IMG/VR virus record: IMGVR_UViG_3300010354_017890
Coordinates: 1-34,866 of that record
Strand: one strand, 5' to 3'
Source of the DNA: a virus
DNA length: 34,866 nt
The position numbers and the translations under genes were made by a program. The notes beneath the pieces were generated by a model, which was given only the letters and a program-made list of their open reading frames with translations, was not told where the DNA came from and searched no databases. Every line of letters begins with the position of its first letter. Position 1 is the stretch's first letter. Positions 22,097 through 29,314 of this stretch are shown in pieces.

Positions 22097-23092
22097 ATGA
22101 AATATCTCATCATTGACACAGCCAATACATTTTTTCGAGCTCGGCACAGTGCTAGTAGACAGGCCGATATGTGGGACAAATTGGGGTTTGCAATTCACGT
22201 TACACTAAGTAGTGTGAACAAGGCCTGGCGTGAACATCAAGCAGACCATGTCATATTTTGTCTTGAAGGGCGTAGTTGGCGTAAAGATTTTTACAAACCA
22301 TATAAAGCCAATCGTTCTGCTGCGAGAGCAGCACTAACAGAGCAGGAAGCAGAGGAAGATAGGCTATTTTGGCAAGCCTTTGATGATCTTAAGACTTTTC
22401 TAATAGATAATACTAATTGTACAGTACTACAACATCCTGAACTGGAAGCGGATGATCTCATATCTGGTTGGATTACAAATCATCCGGATGATGAACATAT
22501 TATCATCAGTAGTGATAGTGATTTTCATCAACTACTAGCTGAAAATGTTAAACAGTTTAATGGTGTAGCAGATGAACTGTATACTATTAATGGTATACTG
22601 GATCGTCGAGGCAAATTGGTTATGGATAAAAAAACTAAGCAACCAAAACAAATCCCCGATCCTAAATTTATTCTTTTTGAAAAATGTATGCGTGGTGACT
22701 CCACAGACAATGTTTTTAGTGCGTATCCCGGTGTGCGTACTAAAGGCAGTAAAAACAAAGTTGGTCTAATTGAAGCATATGCAGACATGAATAAAAAAGG
22801 CTATAACTGGAATAATCTTATGCTGCAACGTTGGACCGATCATAATGGTATTGAACATCGTGTGCTAGATGATTATGAACGAAATCGAACATTAATCGAT
22901 CTCACTGCACAACCTGCAGAAGTTAAAATTAAAATCAATGAATGTATTCGTTCGGGAATTTCGGTAAAAAATAAATCCATGGTAGGGGCAAAATTCCTTA
23001 AATTTTGTGGTAAATACGAATTGAATAAGCTGGCAGAAATGGCCACAAGTTATAGTGATTTTCTAAATGCAGGATATCCAGATGCGGTATAA
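22097..23092 (+). CDS. rnh: T4 RNase H-type 5'-3' nuclease
   Basis: 331 residues of the FEN/RNase H (PIN-like) family. In T4 this enzyme removes RNA primers and adjacent DNA during lagging-strand synthesis. Metal-binding acids are visible in IIDTAN (Asp7), FYKPYKANR (65-73), ELEADDLI (115-122), SSDSDF (138-143) and RGDSTDNV (about 209-216). The length is close to T4 RnaseH (305). No Shine-Dalgarno sequence is present before the ATG; the start is firm because Asp7 needs this N-terminus and a promoter lies immediately upstream. Its stop overlaps the next start. Replication genes here are therefore split between 3840-8202 and this site. Confidence 0.85.
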   Translation: MKYLIIDTANTFFRARHSASRQADMWDKLGFAIHVTLSSVNKAWREHQADHVIFCLEGRSWRKDFYKPYKANRSAARAALTEQEAEEDRLFWQAFDDLKTFLIDNTNCTVLQHPELEADDLISGWITNHPDDEHIIISSDSDFHQLLAENVKQFNGVADELYTINGILDRRGKLVMDKKTKQPKQIPDPKFILFEKCMRGDSTDNVFSAYPGVRTKGSKNKVGLIEAYADMNKKGYNWNNLMLQRWTDHNGIEHRVLDDYERNRTLIDLTAQPAEVKIKINECIRSGISVKNKSMVGAKFLKFCGKYELNKLAEMATSYSDFLNAGYPDAV

Positions 23093-23312
23093 AGTTAATA
23101 AAACAAGTTTAGTTACATTAAAGCCTAATGATCCAGATTTTTTGTTAAAGGATCAATTCGTTGTTTCCGCCCGAGCAGGATTCGAAATAGACTCTCGATG
23201 TCCTGACAACTATAAGATAGTTATTAGAGAGTGCCTACAAAATGGCTGGCTTAAGCCAGTAGCCACTGTGTATGATCACGAAATTACTTTTGCAAGGATG
23301 AAATATGAGTAA
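23082..23312 (+). CDS. Small conserved T4-like phage protein
   Basis: 76 residues from the ATG at 23082, which has AGGA seven bases upstream; another in-frame ATG at 23067 is less well placed. The sequence RAGFEIDSRCPDNYK and the following GWLKPVATV segment match, from memory, a small protein conserved next to replication genes in cyanophages. No catalytic motif is visible. Overlaps RNase H by 11 bases and the next gene by 8. Confidence 0.6.
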   Translation: MRYKVNKTSLVTLKPNDPDFLLKDQFVVSARAGFEIDSRCPDNYKIVIRECLQNGWLKPVATVYDHEITFARMKYE

Positions 23313-23811
23313 TCAATTATTAGCAAAACCTATTCTTAAAAACAAATTTTGGATTGTAGAGGATCAAGGATCTAACAAAATTGCTACTATTCAAGCAGTG
23401 GATGATGGTAGTTTTGTTTATGTCGAACCAGAAAAAGAACGTAAACGCTACCCCAGTATCAAACTATTAAGTCGCGATCATAATATTGTATTTGACAAAA
23501 ATAAAAAAATAAAACCTGAAACAATTATCGAACATGAAATTTATGGCTATCCAATCAGTCAAAAAGGATATAATGTTTATTGGGATGTAAAAAACAAGTT
23601 TGCAGTTTTTACAAAAAACAATAAAAGCAAAAGCTTTTTTTGTGCAGGTTTTTATATAATTAAATTTAACAATGGGTGGGTTAAAAGTTTTTGTCCAAAA
23701 TTAATTACACTTAATCGATATGAATATAAAGGCCCATTTACAAGTAAAATGGAAATGCAAGAACAACTAAGGCTTCATAATCAAAATGAAATATCTAACA
23801 CTACACTTTAA
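23305..23811 (+). CDS. Conserved T4-like phage protein of unknown function
   Basis: 168 residues, with AAGGA 10 bases before the ATG. It contains two regions I recall from conserved phage proteins: KPILKNKFWIVED near the N-terminus and AGFYIIKFNNGWVKSFCPKL near residues 119-138, followed by KGPFTSKMEMQEQLR. The fold is probably strand-rich. No function is known to me. Part of the packed small-gene block after rnh. Confidence 0.6.
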   Translation: MSNQLLAKPILKNKFWIVEDQGSNKIATIQAVDDGSFVYVEPEKERKRYPSIKLLSRDHNIVFDKNKKIKPETIIEHEIYGYPISQKGYNVYWDVKNKFAVFTKNNKSKSFFCAGFYIIKFNNGWVKSFCPKLITLNRYEYKGPFTSKMEMQEQLRLHNQNEISNTTL

Positions 23812-23980
23812 AATGTTTAACGATAAGGTTAAAATGTTAAATCAATTGGGACAAAAAAATCTTATCCTAACTGCAGAAGAAGCCAGAAACTTGCATAGTG
23901 ATCTATTTGATCTTCTAAATCAAGTTGCAGTACCAAGTCAGGTACAAACTAACAATATGTTAGATGGCGGAAAATTTTGA
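23786..23980 (+). CDS. Small phage protein, helical
   Basis: 64 residues from the ATG at 23786 (26-base overlap with the preceding gene) or 55 from the ATG at 23813; neither has a clear ribosome binding site. LTAEEARNLHSDLFDLL (28-44) is a helix with a motif I recall in short conserved marine phage proteins. Function unknown. Confidence 0.5.
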   Translation: MKYLTLHFKMFNDKVKMLNQLGQKNLILTAEEARNLHSDLFDLLNQVAVPSQVQTNNMLDGGKF

Positions 23981-23996
23981 GCCTAATCTATGGTCA

Positions 23997-24003
23997 ATAA
24001 ATA
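23997..24003 (+). promoter_or_regulatory. Candidate late promoter before the 95-residue protein
   Basis: ATAAATA in the 41-base gap, 18 bases before the ATG at 24022, the same spacing as before dps. Transcription would start near 24009. Confidence 0.4.
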
Positions 24004-24021
24004 AACTGCCGGGATAAAATA

Positions 24022-24309
24022 ATGAGTAGACCTAAACCCAAAATTCTATTAGAACACGTTAATAAAACAAACTATAAGACTGAACAAATTCTTCATAGTG
24101 AAGGGGTTTGGGCAATTTTTTATCAAAACAATCCAATCAATCTTAAATCCGGCAATATGTTGATCAGTTATCCTGGACCTAAATACAAAAAAAGCAGTTT
24201 TAGTAATAAGGGTCACGCAATCAACCTTTGTAAAAAATTAAATAGTTTGTTTAAAACTGATCAATTTACAGTAGTATTATTGCGTCAGGGTGATCAAATT
24301 TATCCGTAA
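24022..24309 (+). CDS. Small conserved T4-like phage protein
   Basis: 95 residues beginning MSRPKPKILLEHV, with SYPGPKYKKSSFSNKGHA (about 49-66) in the middle. I recognise this pattern from conserved hypothetical proteins of T4-like marine phages. It is basic (many Lys), so nucleic acid contact is possible, but no motif proves it. It has a late-type promoter element and overlaps the next gene by 20 bases. Confidence 0.6.
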   Translation: MSRPKPKILLEHVNKTNYKTEQILHSEGVWAIFYQNNPINLKSGNMLISYPGPKYKKSSFSNKGHAINLCKKLNSLFKTDQFTVVLLRQGDQIYP

Positions 24310-24673
24310 GAAATACAACCAAATACAATTGACCAAAGCACTTGCCACTCAAGCCAACTTAGGGCCCGGTGAATGGCAGTCTTTACGTAGAACTATATGG
24401 TTTAATCCTATCGATGATAATAGTTTAAGACTTAATCACAATGGTTATAGTTTTCTTAAACGATGTGACTATAAAAGTTACGAAATAGAAATTTCCCCTT
24501 ATTTTTTAGCCAATAAACATTTACTAGCCCTGGAAAGGCTTTTTCCAGATGTATATCTATTAGTTAATGCTAAAAAAATAATTGTGTTTGATGAAGAAAT
24601 TGCTGTACTATTACATCTAATAGATGGTAACTTAATGCAGTATCTAGACAATCTAGGTTCGGTTGACAAATAA
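24290..24673 (+). CDS. Conserved phage protein of unknown function
   Basis: 127 residues from a GTG at 24290 that overlaps the preceding gene; AGGG just upstream could serve as the ribosome binding site. A basic N-terminus is followed by LTKALATQANL, a GYSFLKRC-x-YKSYEI segment and a C-terminal IIVFDEEIAVLLHLIDG. I recall relatives in T4-like phages without function. The last codons contain the -35 box of the strong promoter for the next gene. Confidence 0.55.
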   Translation: MIKFIRKKYNQIQLTKALATQANLGPGEWQSLRRTIWFNPIDDNSLRLNHNGYSFLKRCDYKSYEIEISPYFLANKHLLALERLFPDVYLLVNAKKIIVFDEEIAVLLHLIDGNLMQYLDNLGSVDK

Positions 24674-24691
24674 TCCAATTAGTTATATAAT
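24663..24691 (+). promoter_or_regulatory. Perfect consensus sigma-70 promoter before the MoxR ATPase gene
   Basis: TTGACA (24663-24668), a 17-base spacer and TATAAT (24686-24691), a complete match to the consensus. Expected start near 24698, leaving a leader of about 103 bases before the ATG at 24801. It points to strong early transcription by host RNA polymerase. Confidence 0.85.
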
Positions 24692-24710
24692 TTGATTTAC
24701 ATTGATAGTT

Positions 24711-24737
24711 TGTTGTTGCATTACACAACAGTGTTGT
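24711..24737 (+). promoter_or_regulatory. Mutually exclusive hairpin arms in the MoxR leader
   Basis: TGTTGT (24711-24716), ACAACA (24725-24730) and TGTTGT (24732-24737). The middle arm can pair with the first (8-base loop) or, as DNA, form a near-palindrome with the third around one G. The rest of the 127-base gap holds only the ribosome binding site AAGGAG (24789-24794) and no other feature I can see. Confidence 0.35.
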
Positions 24738-24800
24738 TATTTCGCCATAGACAAATATTCCGTCCTACGTTAAACTTGTTCTAACATTAAGGAGAGCTCA

Positions 24801-25910
24801 ATGAGCAAAAAAGAAGTAGTTACCGAAACCCGTACCGTAACTGCAGAAACCGCACGTCGCTGTATTCTAAAGGCATTTCATATTAAACAACCTATCTTTC
24901 TTTGGGGTCCTCCCGGAATTGGTAAAAGTGAAGTAGTTGCTGGTATTGCTAAAGAACTAGGCGGGCTGATGATTGATCTTCGTCTTGCTCAAATGGACCC
25001 AACAGATCTTCGGGGTATTCCGTTCTTCAATAAAGAACTTGGCAAAATGGATTGGGCCCCGCCGATTGATTTGCCGGATGAAGAAACTGCTCAAAAATAT
25101 CCTATCGTAGTGCTATTCATGGACGAAATGAATAGTGCTGCACCTGCTACACAGGCCACTGCCTATCAACTAGTATTAAATCGTCGAGTAGGCAAATATA
25201 TTCTTCCGGACAATGTTGTCATTGTAGCCGCAGGCAATCGCGAAAGCGACAAGGGTGTAACCTATCGTATGCCCAGTCCGTTGGCTAATCGTTTCTTACA
25301 TTTGGAAATGCGGGCAGACCACGAAACTTGGGAAAAGTGGGCCACTCTTAACCGAATTCATAAAGATGTTGTGGGTTATGTTGGCTTTGCTAAACAGGAT
25401 CTTAATGATTTCGACCCACGTAGTTCTAGTCGCGCATTCCCAACACCACGTAGTTGGACCTTTGTGAGTAATCTTCTTAAAGATGAAGATCTCAGCGATC
25501 ACGATCTAACTGATATGGTAGCAGGTGCAGTAGGCGAGGGTGTAGCAGTCAAATTTATGGCTCACCGTAAGATTGCAGGGCAATTGCCTCGCCCAGAAGA
25601 AGTTCTTTCAGGTAAAGTAAAAGAACTTCAAATTAAAGAAATCAGTGCTATGTACAGTATGGTAGTCAGTCTTTGCTATGAATTACAGGATCAATTGACT
25701 AAACTAGGTGCCAACTCTGCAGAATGGCACAAAATGAGCGATCGATTCTTTAGGTTCATGATGGATAATTTTACCGTAGAACTCACAGTTATGGGTGCAC
25801 GTGTTGCATTGACTACCTATAAACTGCCATTTGTTCCCAGTAAAATGACTAATTTTGACGAGTTTCATAAACGCTTTGGCAAATACATTATTTCTGCAAG
25901 TGCAAAATAA
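24801..25910 (+). CDS. MoxR-type AAA+ ATPase
   Basis: 369 residues. Walker A is GPPGIGKS (36-43) and Walker B VVLFMDEM (103-110); sensor 1 lies in VVIVAAGNRESD (139-150) and PSPLANRF (about 158-165) contains the usual Asn-Arg of MoxR proteins. The C-terminal part is unique. MoxR ATPases act with VWA-domain proteins as chaperone pairs that fold, activate or remodel target proteins. The VWA partner is the next gene. The pair could load metal or cofactors, or remodel host or phage proteins, but no target is visible. Transcribed from the perfect promoter upstream, with a terminator after its stop. Confidence 0.85.
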   Translation: MSKKEVVTETRTVTAETARRCILKAFHIKQPIFLWGPPGIGKSEVVAGIAKELGGLMIDLRLAQMDPTDLRGIPFFNKELGKMDWAPPIDLPDEETAQKYPIVVLFMDEMNSAAPATQATAYQLVLNRRVGKYILPDNVVIVAAGNRESDKGVTYRMPSPLANRFLHLEMRADHETWEKWATLNRIHKDVVGYVGFAKQDLNDFDPRSSSRAFPTPRSWTFVSNLLKDEDLSDHDLTDMVAGAVGEGVAVKFMAHRKIAGQLPRPEEVLSGKVKELQIKEISAMYSMVVSLCYELQDQLTKLGANSAEWHKMSDRFFRFMMDNFTVELTVMGARVALTTYKLPFVPSKMTNFDEFHKRFGKYIISASAK

Positions 25911-25920
25911 ACAGAAAGAA

Positions 25921-25953
25921 TTGGGATTATTTTTGACAATAATCCCGATTTTT
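25921..25953 (+). terminator. Rho-independent terminator whose loop holds the next -35 box
   Basis: TTGGGATTAT (25921-25930) pairs with ATAATCCCGA (25939-25948), ten pairs with one G-T wobble, followed by five T (25949-25953). The eight-base loop TTTTGACA includes the complete -35 element of the following promoter. Confidence 0.75.
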
Positions 25954-25961
25954 AGTATAAT
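25933..25961 (+). promoter_or_regulatory. Perfect consensus sigma-70 promoter inside the terminator
   Basis: TTGACA (25933-25938), a 17-base spacer and TATAAT (25956-25961). Expected start near 25968, 15 bases before the ATG at 25983, with AAGGA between. Confidence 0.85.
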
Positions 25962-25982
25962 GTTAAATATTAAGGAAAGCCA

Positions 25983-27272
25983 ATGACTCTTAAAACCACT
26001 AGTACAGATAAAAAAAATCAACGTCTAGCAGGACGTCTATCTGACAAAGTAGATTCAGCATTGGATCGAGAAGTCAGAGAAAAACTTATTACTGCTCGAG
26101 TGGGTCTTTTGATTAAGGCTCCATTTTTTGGTAATCTGGCTACACGGCTTGAACTAGTTAATGCCGATAGTTGGTGTAGCACCGCAGCTACAGACGGACG
26201 TCGCTTCTATTATAATACCGAATTCATCAAGAAAATGCGCCCAAAAGAAGTAGAATTTCTATTTGGTCATGAAGTTCTTCATAATGTTTACGATCATATG
26301 GGCCGTGCTGGTAAAGATCGCGATCCCAAATTGTTCAACTGCGCAGCCGATTATTGTGTAAATGCAGATCTTTTGCAATTTAACATTGGTGAGCGAATTA
26401 ATCCCTGTCTTTTTGATATCAAATATAAAGGGTGGAGCGCAGAAGAAGTTTACGATGATCTTTATGATAAAGTACAAAAAATCGATATCGATGATCTTTT
26501 GGAACAACTAATAGATGATCATCTAGAAGGCGAAGGCGAGCTCGATGAAGAAGATCAAGATGGATCGGAAGAAGGTAATTCGAAATCTAAGCGTCCACGT
26601 CTAACTGCAGAAGAAAGACAACAGATTAAGGACGAAATTCGTGAAGCAGTGCTACAGGCAGCACAGGCTACAGGTGCTAGCAATTTGCCTGCAGGTGTAA
26701 GTCGTCTTATTAAAAATATGACACAACCTGTTGTTGACTGGAGAGAACTTCTTCAACAACAAATCGCCAGTACCGTTAAAAATGATTTCACCTGGATGCG
26801 CCCCAGTCGGAAAAGTTGGCATATTGATGCGATTATGCCGGGTATGAAACCCGGAGAACAAATTGATATTGCTATTGGCATTGATACTAGCGGCAGTATT
26901 AGCGAACAGGACATCAGTGCATTTATGGCCGAAATTCAAGGTATCATGGACACCTACGACGAGTATCGAATTCAAGTGTGGAGTTTTGATACAGAAGTTT
27001 ACAATCATCGGGAATATACCAGCGAAAATCTAGAAGACATTGCCGACTATGATCCAGCAGGTGGAGGGGGCACAGACTTTATGGCTAATTGGGATTATAT
27101 GAAAGCCAATAATATTGAGCCAAAGAAATTTATTATGTTTACTGACGGTATGCCATATGGATCCTGGGGAGATGAGAACTATTGCGATACAGTGTTCATC
27201 ATCAAAGGTAACGAAACTGTTGAACCTCCATTTGGTGTTTGGGCTATTTACGAAAAATCCGGTAAGCAATGA
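25983..27272 (+). CDS. Metallopeptidase-like and VWA-domain protein, MoxR partner
   Basis: 429 residues in two domains. The N-terminal domain has FLFGHEVLHNVYDH (92-105) with a HExxH zinc site (His96, Glu97, His100), as in the DUF2201 putative metallopeptidase group. A Glu/Asp-rich linker spans about 175-200. The C-terminal VWA-like domain has the MIDAS motif Asp301-Thr-Ser-Gly-Ser305, a GGGGTDF segment (about 358-364) and FTDGMP (about 386-391), so it should bind Mg2+. Proteins of this layout are usually paired with MoxR ATPases. Whether the HExxH is catalytic is unknown. Its stop overlaps the next start by four bases. Confidence 0.8.
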   Translation: MTLKTTSTDKKNQRLAGRLSDKVDSALDREVREKLITARVGLLIKAPFFGNLATRLELVNADSWCSTAATDGRRFYYNTEFIKKMRPKEVEFLFGHEVLHNVYDHMGRAGKDRDPKLFNCAADYCVNADLLQFNIGERINPCLFDIKYKGWSAEEVYDDLYDKVQKIDIDDLLEQLIDDHLEGEGELDEEDQDGSEEGNSKSKRPRLTAEERQQIKDEIREAVLQAAQATGASNLPAGVSRLIKNMTQPVVDWRELLQQQIASTVKNDFTWMRPSRKSWHIDAIMPGMKPGEQIDIAIGIDTSGSISEQDISAFMAEIQGIMDTYDEYRIQVWSFDTEVYNHREYTSENLEDIADYDPAGGGGTDFMANWDYMKANNIEPKKFIMFTDGMPYGSWGDENYCDTVFIIKGNETVEPPFGVWAIYEKSGKQ

Positions 27273-27553
27273 TTAAGAACGGTGAACCAAATCCTTTAAA
27301 TATTTTTAATCTACGTAGATTTGAACATTGCTCTCCGCATCTGGAGAAAGTATATTTTGATTCAAGAACATCTGACAAAACCATCACCGACTGGATCTAC
27401 GAAAATTTAGAAGGTAGATTCTATTTCGGTGATATGGTTTTGCTTAACGAAAAGACCTATCAAATACAAAAGTGTGCCGCTTTTGAAATTAAAAGTGAAG
27501 CCAGTTATTTTTGTTTTATGTTAGAAACCTTTAACAAGGTTTCATCATACTGA
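27269..27553 (+). CDS. Small phage protein of unknown function
   Basis: 94 residues, starting in an ATGA overlap with the VWA gene. Contains NLRRFEHCSPHLEKVYF (about 14-30), DWIYENLEGRFYFGD and a C-terminal Cys/Phe-rich strand region. No family recognised. The tight overlap suggests co-translation with the VWA protein and possibly a role with it. Confidence 0.5.
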   Translation: MIKNGEPNPLNIFNLRRFEHCSPHLEKVYFDSRTSDKTITDWIYENLEGRFYFGDMVLLNEKTYQIQKCAAFEIKSEASYFCFMLETFNKVSSY

Positions 27554-27603
27554 AAATTTTTGTCAGTATCTTTTGATGTTAAATACTCACAGTGGAGGAC
27601 ACT

Positions 27604-27819
27604 GTGCAGGATAAAAATCAAATAAGTGTTAATGATCTACTAGCTATTATAGATCTAATAGGCCTTGCAGCTAATAGAAATGCTTTTCGCATTGAAGAAT
27701 TTTCTATTGTTGGTGCTTTATATCAAAAACTTGTTGGTATTGTGGAAGCATCGGGCTTGAAAACAAATAACTCTACTGATGATATAAAGGATCAACAAAA
27801 TGATGAAACACGTGGGTAA
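27604..27819 (+). CDS. Small conserved T4-like phage protein
   Basis: 71 residues. The start is the GTG at 27604, because GGAGG (27594-27598) lies five bases upstream; an earlier in-frame GTG at 27592 overlaps that site. Helical, with NDLLAIIDLIGLAANRNAF (about 10-28), a pattern I recall from short cyanophage proteins. A TTAAATA word at 27579-27585 may be a weak late promoter. Its C-terminus overlaps the next gene by 20 bases. Confidence 0.55.
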   Translation: MQDKNQISVNDLLAIIDLIGLAANRNAFRIEEFSIVGALYQKLVGIVEASGLKTNNSTDDIKDQQNDETRG

Positions 27820-28504
27820 ACATAATAATAAAAAGGTAGTACTTCTATATAGAACAGTTCCTGGCGAAGAACATATGTGTCTTTTATGCTATCCCGAAAT
27901 TCTGCCGAGACACATTCACGACGATATTATGAAGGCCTTAGAGTCGGATAGTGGGCAACAAGCTAAAGAATTCAGCGACTATCTTTTCCGCTATACTCTT
28001 AGCGATGGTAACAATGCTTTAACTACTTTGCATAAAGAAGGAATGATTAAAAAAGTTCCAACTAATCAAGTAATTGTTACACCAACAAACAATAGCAATG
28101 TACGACTAGATGAACTTAATAATATTTTATCTAAAATGGAACAAGGCGAAGAAGCTGTTAAAGAGCTAGCCGAGTTAGATAAAAATAGCGGGATGACAGG
28201 GAAAAAACGCCAGGTAGAACGAAATTTGGGTGAAGTACGACCGCCCAGGGAAAGTAGAAGTCAACCTGCTGATGTGCAAACCAATGTTGCCATCCAGGAC
28301 GTATTAACCGATGATCAATTGGCTAGTCAAAGGTTAGCACAGGCACAAAAAATGGCAGCAGAGGCAAAAGCTCTACTTGCAGAAAGCGATAGATTAATGA
28401 AAGAAGCTGCAGCTCTAAGAAATGCTAATACAGAACAATTACAAGAAAATACACGAAATGTCAAGCCAAGAAAAACCAAAAAAGCCGCGGCTAAAGTCAA
28501 TTAA
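27800..28504 (+). CDS. Conserved T4-like phage protein with coiled coil
   Basis: 234 residues. The first 90 residues, with KHVGKHNNKKVVLLYR and CYPEILPRHIHDDIM, match from memory a conserved protein of T4-like marine phages; FSDYLFRYTL and NNALTTLHKEG follow. Residues about 185-220 are an Ala/Glu/Lys-rich coiled coil, and the last 15 residues are a basic Lys/Arg/Ala tail. No enzymatic motif. The basic tail suggests nucleic acid binding, which is inference. ATG at 27803 is an equally good start. Confidence 0.6.
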   Translation: MMKHVGKHNNKKVVLLYRTVPGEEHMCLLCYPEILPRHIHDDIMKALESDSGQQAKEFSDYLFRYTLSDGNNALTTLHKEGMIKKVPTNQVIVTPTNNSNVRLDELNNILSKMEQGEEAVKELAELDKNSGMTGKKRQVERNLGEVRPPRESRSQPADVQTNVAIQDVLTDDQLASQRLAQAQKMAAEAKALLAESDRLMKEAAALRNANTEQLQENTRNVKPRKTKKAAAKVN

Positions 28505-28802
28505 CCTCAGTAAGAAACAATCTTGGCGGAAAATTATTCGTGAGGTTGAAAAAAAAGAAGTTCCCATACACGTTTTAGAAAAACTTATTGTAAATCTCAA
28601 AGACGGTACCACTGTGCCTATTGATATTAAAGAATTATTAGGCACAGGTATCGATCCAGATGTAGTGGAAGCGGAATTGAATCGCAAATTAGAATCACTA
28701 GAACAATATATACAAAACGTTGACTTCTATATAGATCTGGATAAAATTGAAGCCACTGTACAAACAGAAACAGATAAAATATTATCAAAACTTAAACTAT
28801 GA
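28458..28802 (+). CDS. Conserved T4-like phage protein
   Basis: 114 residues from the ATG at 28458; an earlier in-frame ATG at 28422 would add twelve residues that fit the family poorly. A basic N-terminus (KPKKPRLKSINL) is followed by SWRKIIREV, PIHVLEKLIVNLKDGT and GIDPDVVEAELNRKLESL, a layout I recall in T4-like cyanophages. Predicted helical with one beta hairpin. Function unknown. Ends in an ATGA overlap with DHFR. Confidence 0.6.
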   Translation: MSSQEKPKKPRLKSINLSKKQSWRKIIREVEKKEVPIHVLEKLIVNLKDGTTVPIDIKELLGTGIDPDVVEAELNRKLESLEQYIQNVDFYIDLDKIEATVQTETDKILSKLKL

Positions 28803-29296
28803 TAAAAGGCATTTTTGCAGTAGACCATTGGGGAGGAATGGGAATCAATGGCACATTACCCTGGCCACATCATTCCGAGGATCTACAATATTTCAAAGCA
28901 CAAACTGAAAATCATATTGTAGTAATGGGACGGAATACTTGGGATGACCCAAAAATGCCCAAGCCATTGCCCAAAAGAATCTGTTATGTTGCAACTAATC
29001 GACCTATACCCACATATACCAGGATAATCACAGGCAATATCGTTGATCAAATTAAAAATATTCAAATTATATTTCCTAAACTTCATGTTTGGATAATAGG
29101 TGGTCCAAATTTACTATTGCAGACAAGAAGTCTATTAGATGAACTACATATTAGCCATTTTAAAGCAGGTTACAAAACAGATGCTAAATTAGATCTAAAT
29201 AAATTTTTATTGGGATTTAGAGTAATCAGCAGTAAACCTAGCACTGATAGAGACTGTAACTGGATGGTATACAAAAACATTGACCTGTTTAGATAA
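28799..29296 (+). CDS. frd: Dihydrofolate reductase
   Basis: 165 residues, the standard DHFR length. MGINGTLPWPHHSEDLQYF (14-32) carries the Trp and acidic residue of the folate site, VVMGRNTWDD (41-50) binds NADPH, and WIIGGPNLL (97-105) is the second cofactor loop. It regenerates tetrahydrofolate used up by thymidylate synthase, encoded 19 bases downstream, as in T4 where frd and td are neighbours. Its last codons overlap the -35 box of the td promoter. Confidence 0.9.
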   Translation: MIKGIFAVDHWGGMGINGTLPWPHHSEDLQYFKAQTENHIVVMGRNTWDDPKMPKPLPKRICYVATNRPIPTYTRIITGNIVDQIKNIQIIFPKLHVWIIGGPNLLLQTRSLLDELHISHFKAGYKTDAKLDLNKFLLGFRVISSKPSTDRDCNWMVYKNIDLFR

Positions 29297-29308
29297 TTCT
29301 AATATAGT
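29280..29308 (+). promoter_or_regulatory. Sigma-70-like promoter, probably giving a leaderless td mRNA
   Basis: TTGACC, a 17-base spacer and TATAGT (29303-29308). The expected start, seven bases after the -10, is 29315, the A of the td ATG. No ribosome binding site lies before that ATG. Confidence 0.55.
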
Positions 29309-29314
29309 ATATCT

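Noticed and set aside
23246-23259. Perfect palindrome CTGGCTTAAGCCAG
   Set aside because: It lies inside a conserved coding stretch (GWLKPVA) of the 76-residue gene, with no T-run or promoter, so codon use explains it.
27579-27585. TTAAATA as a firm late promoter before the 71-residue gene
   Set aside because: It departs from the (C/A)TAAATA word and may be chance in A+T-rich sequence, so it is mentioned only in the gene entry.
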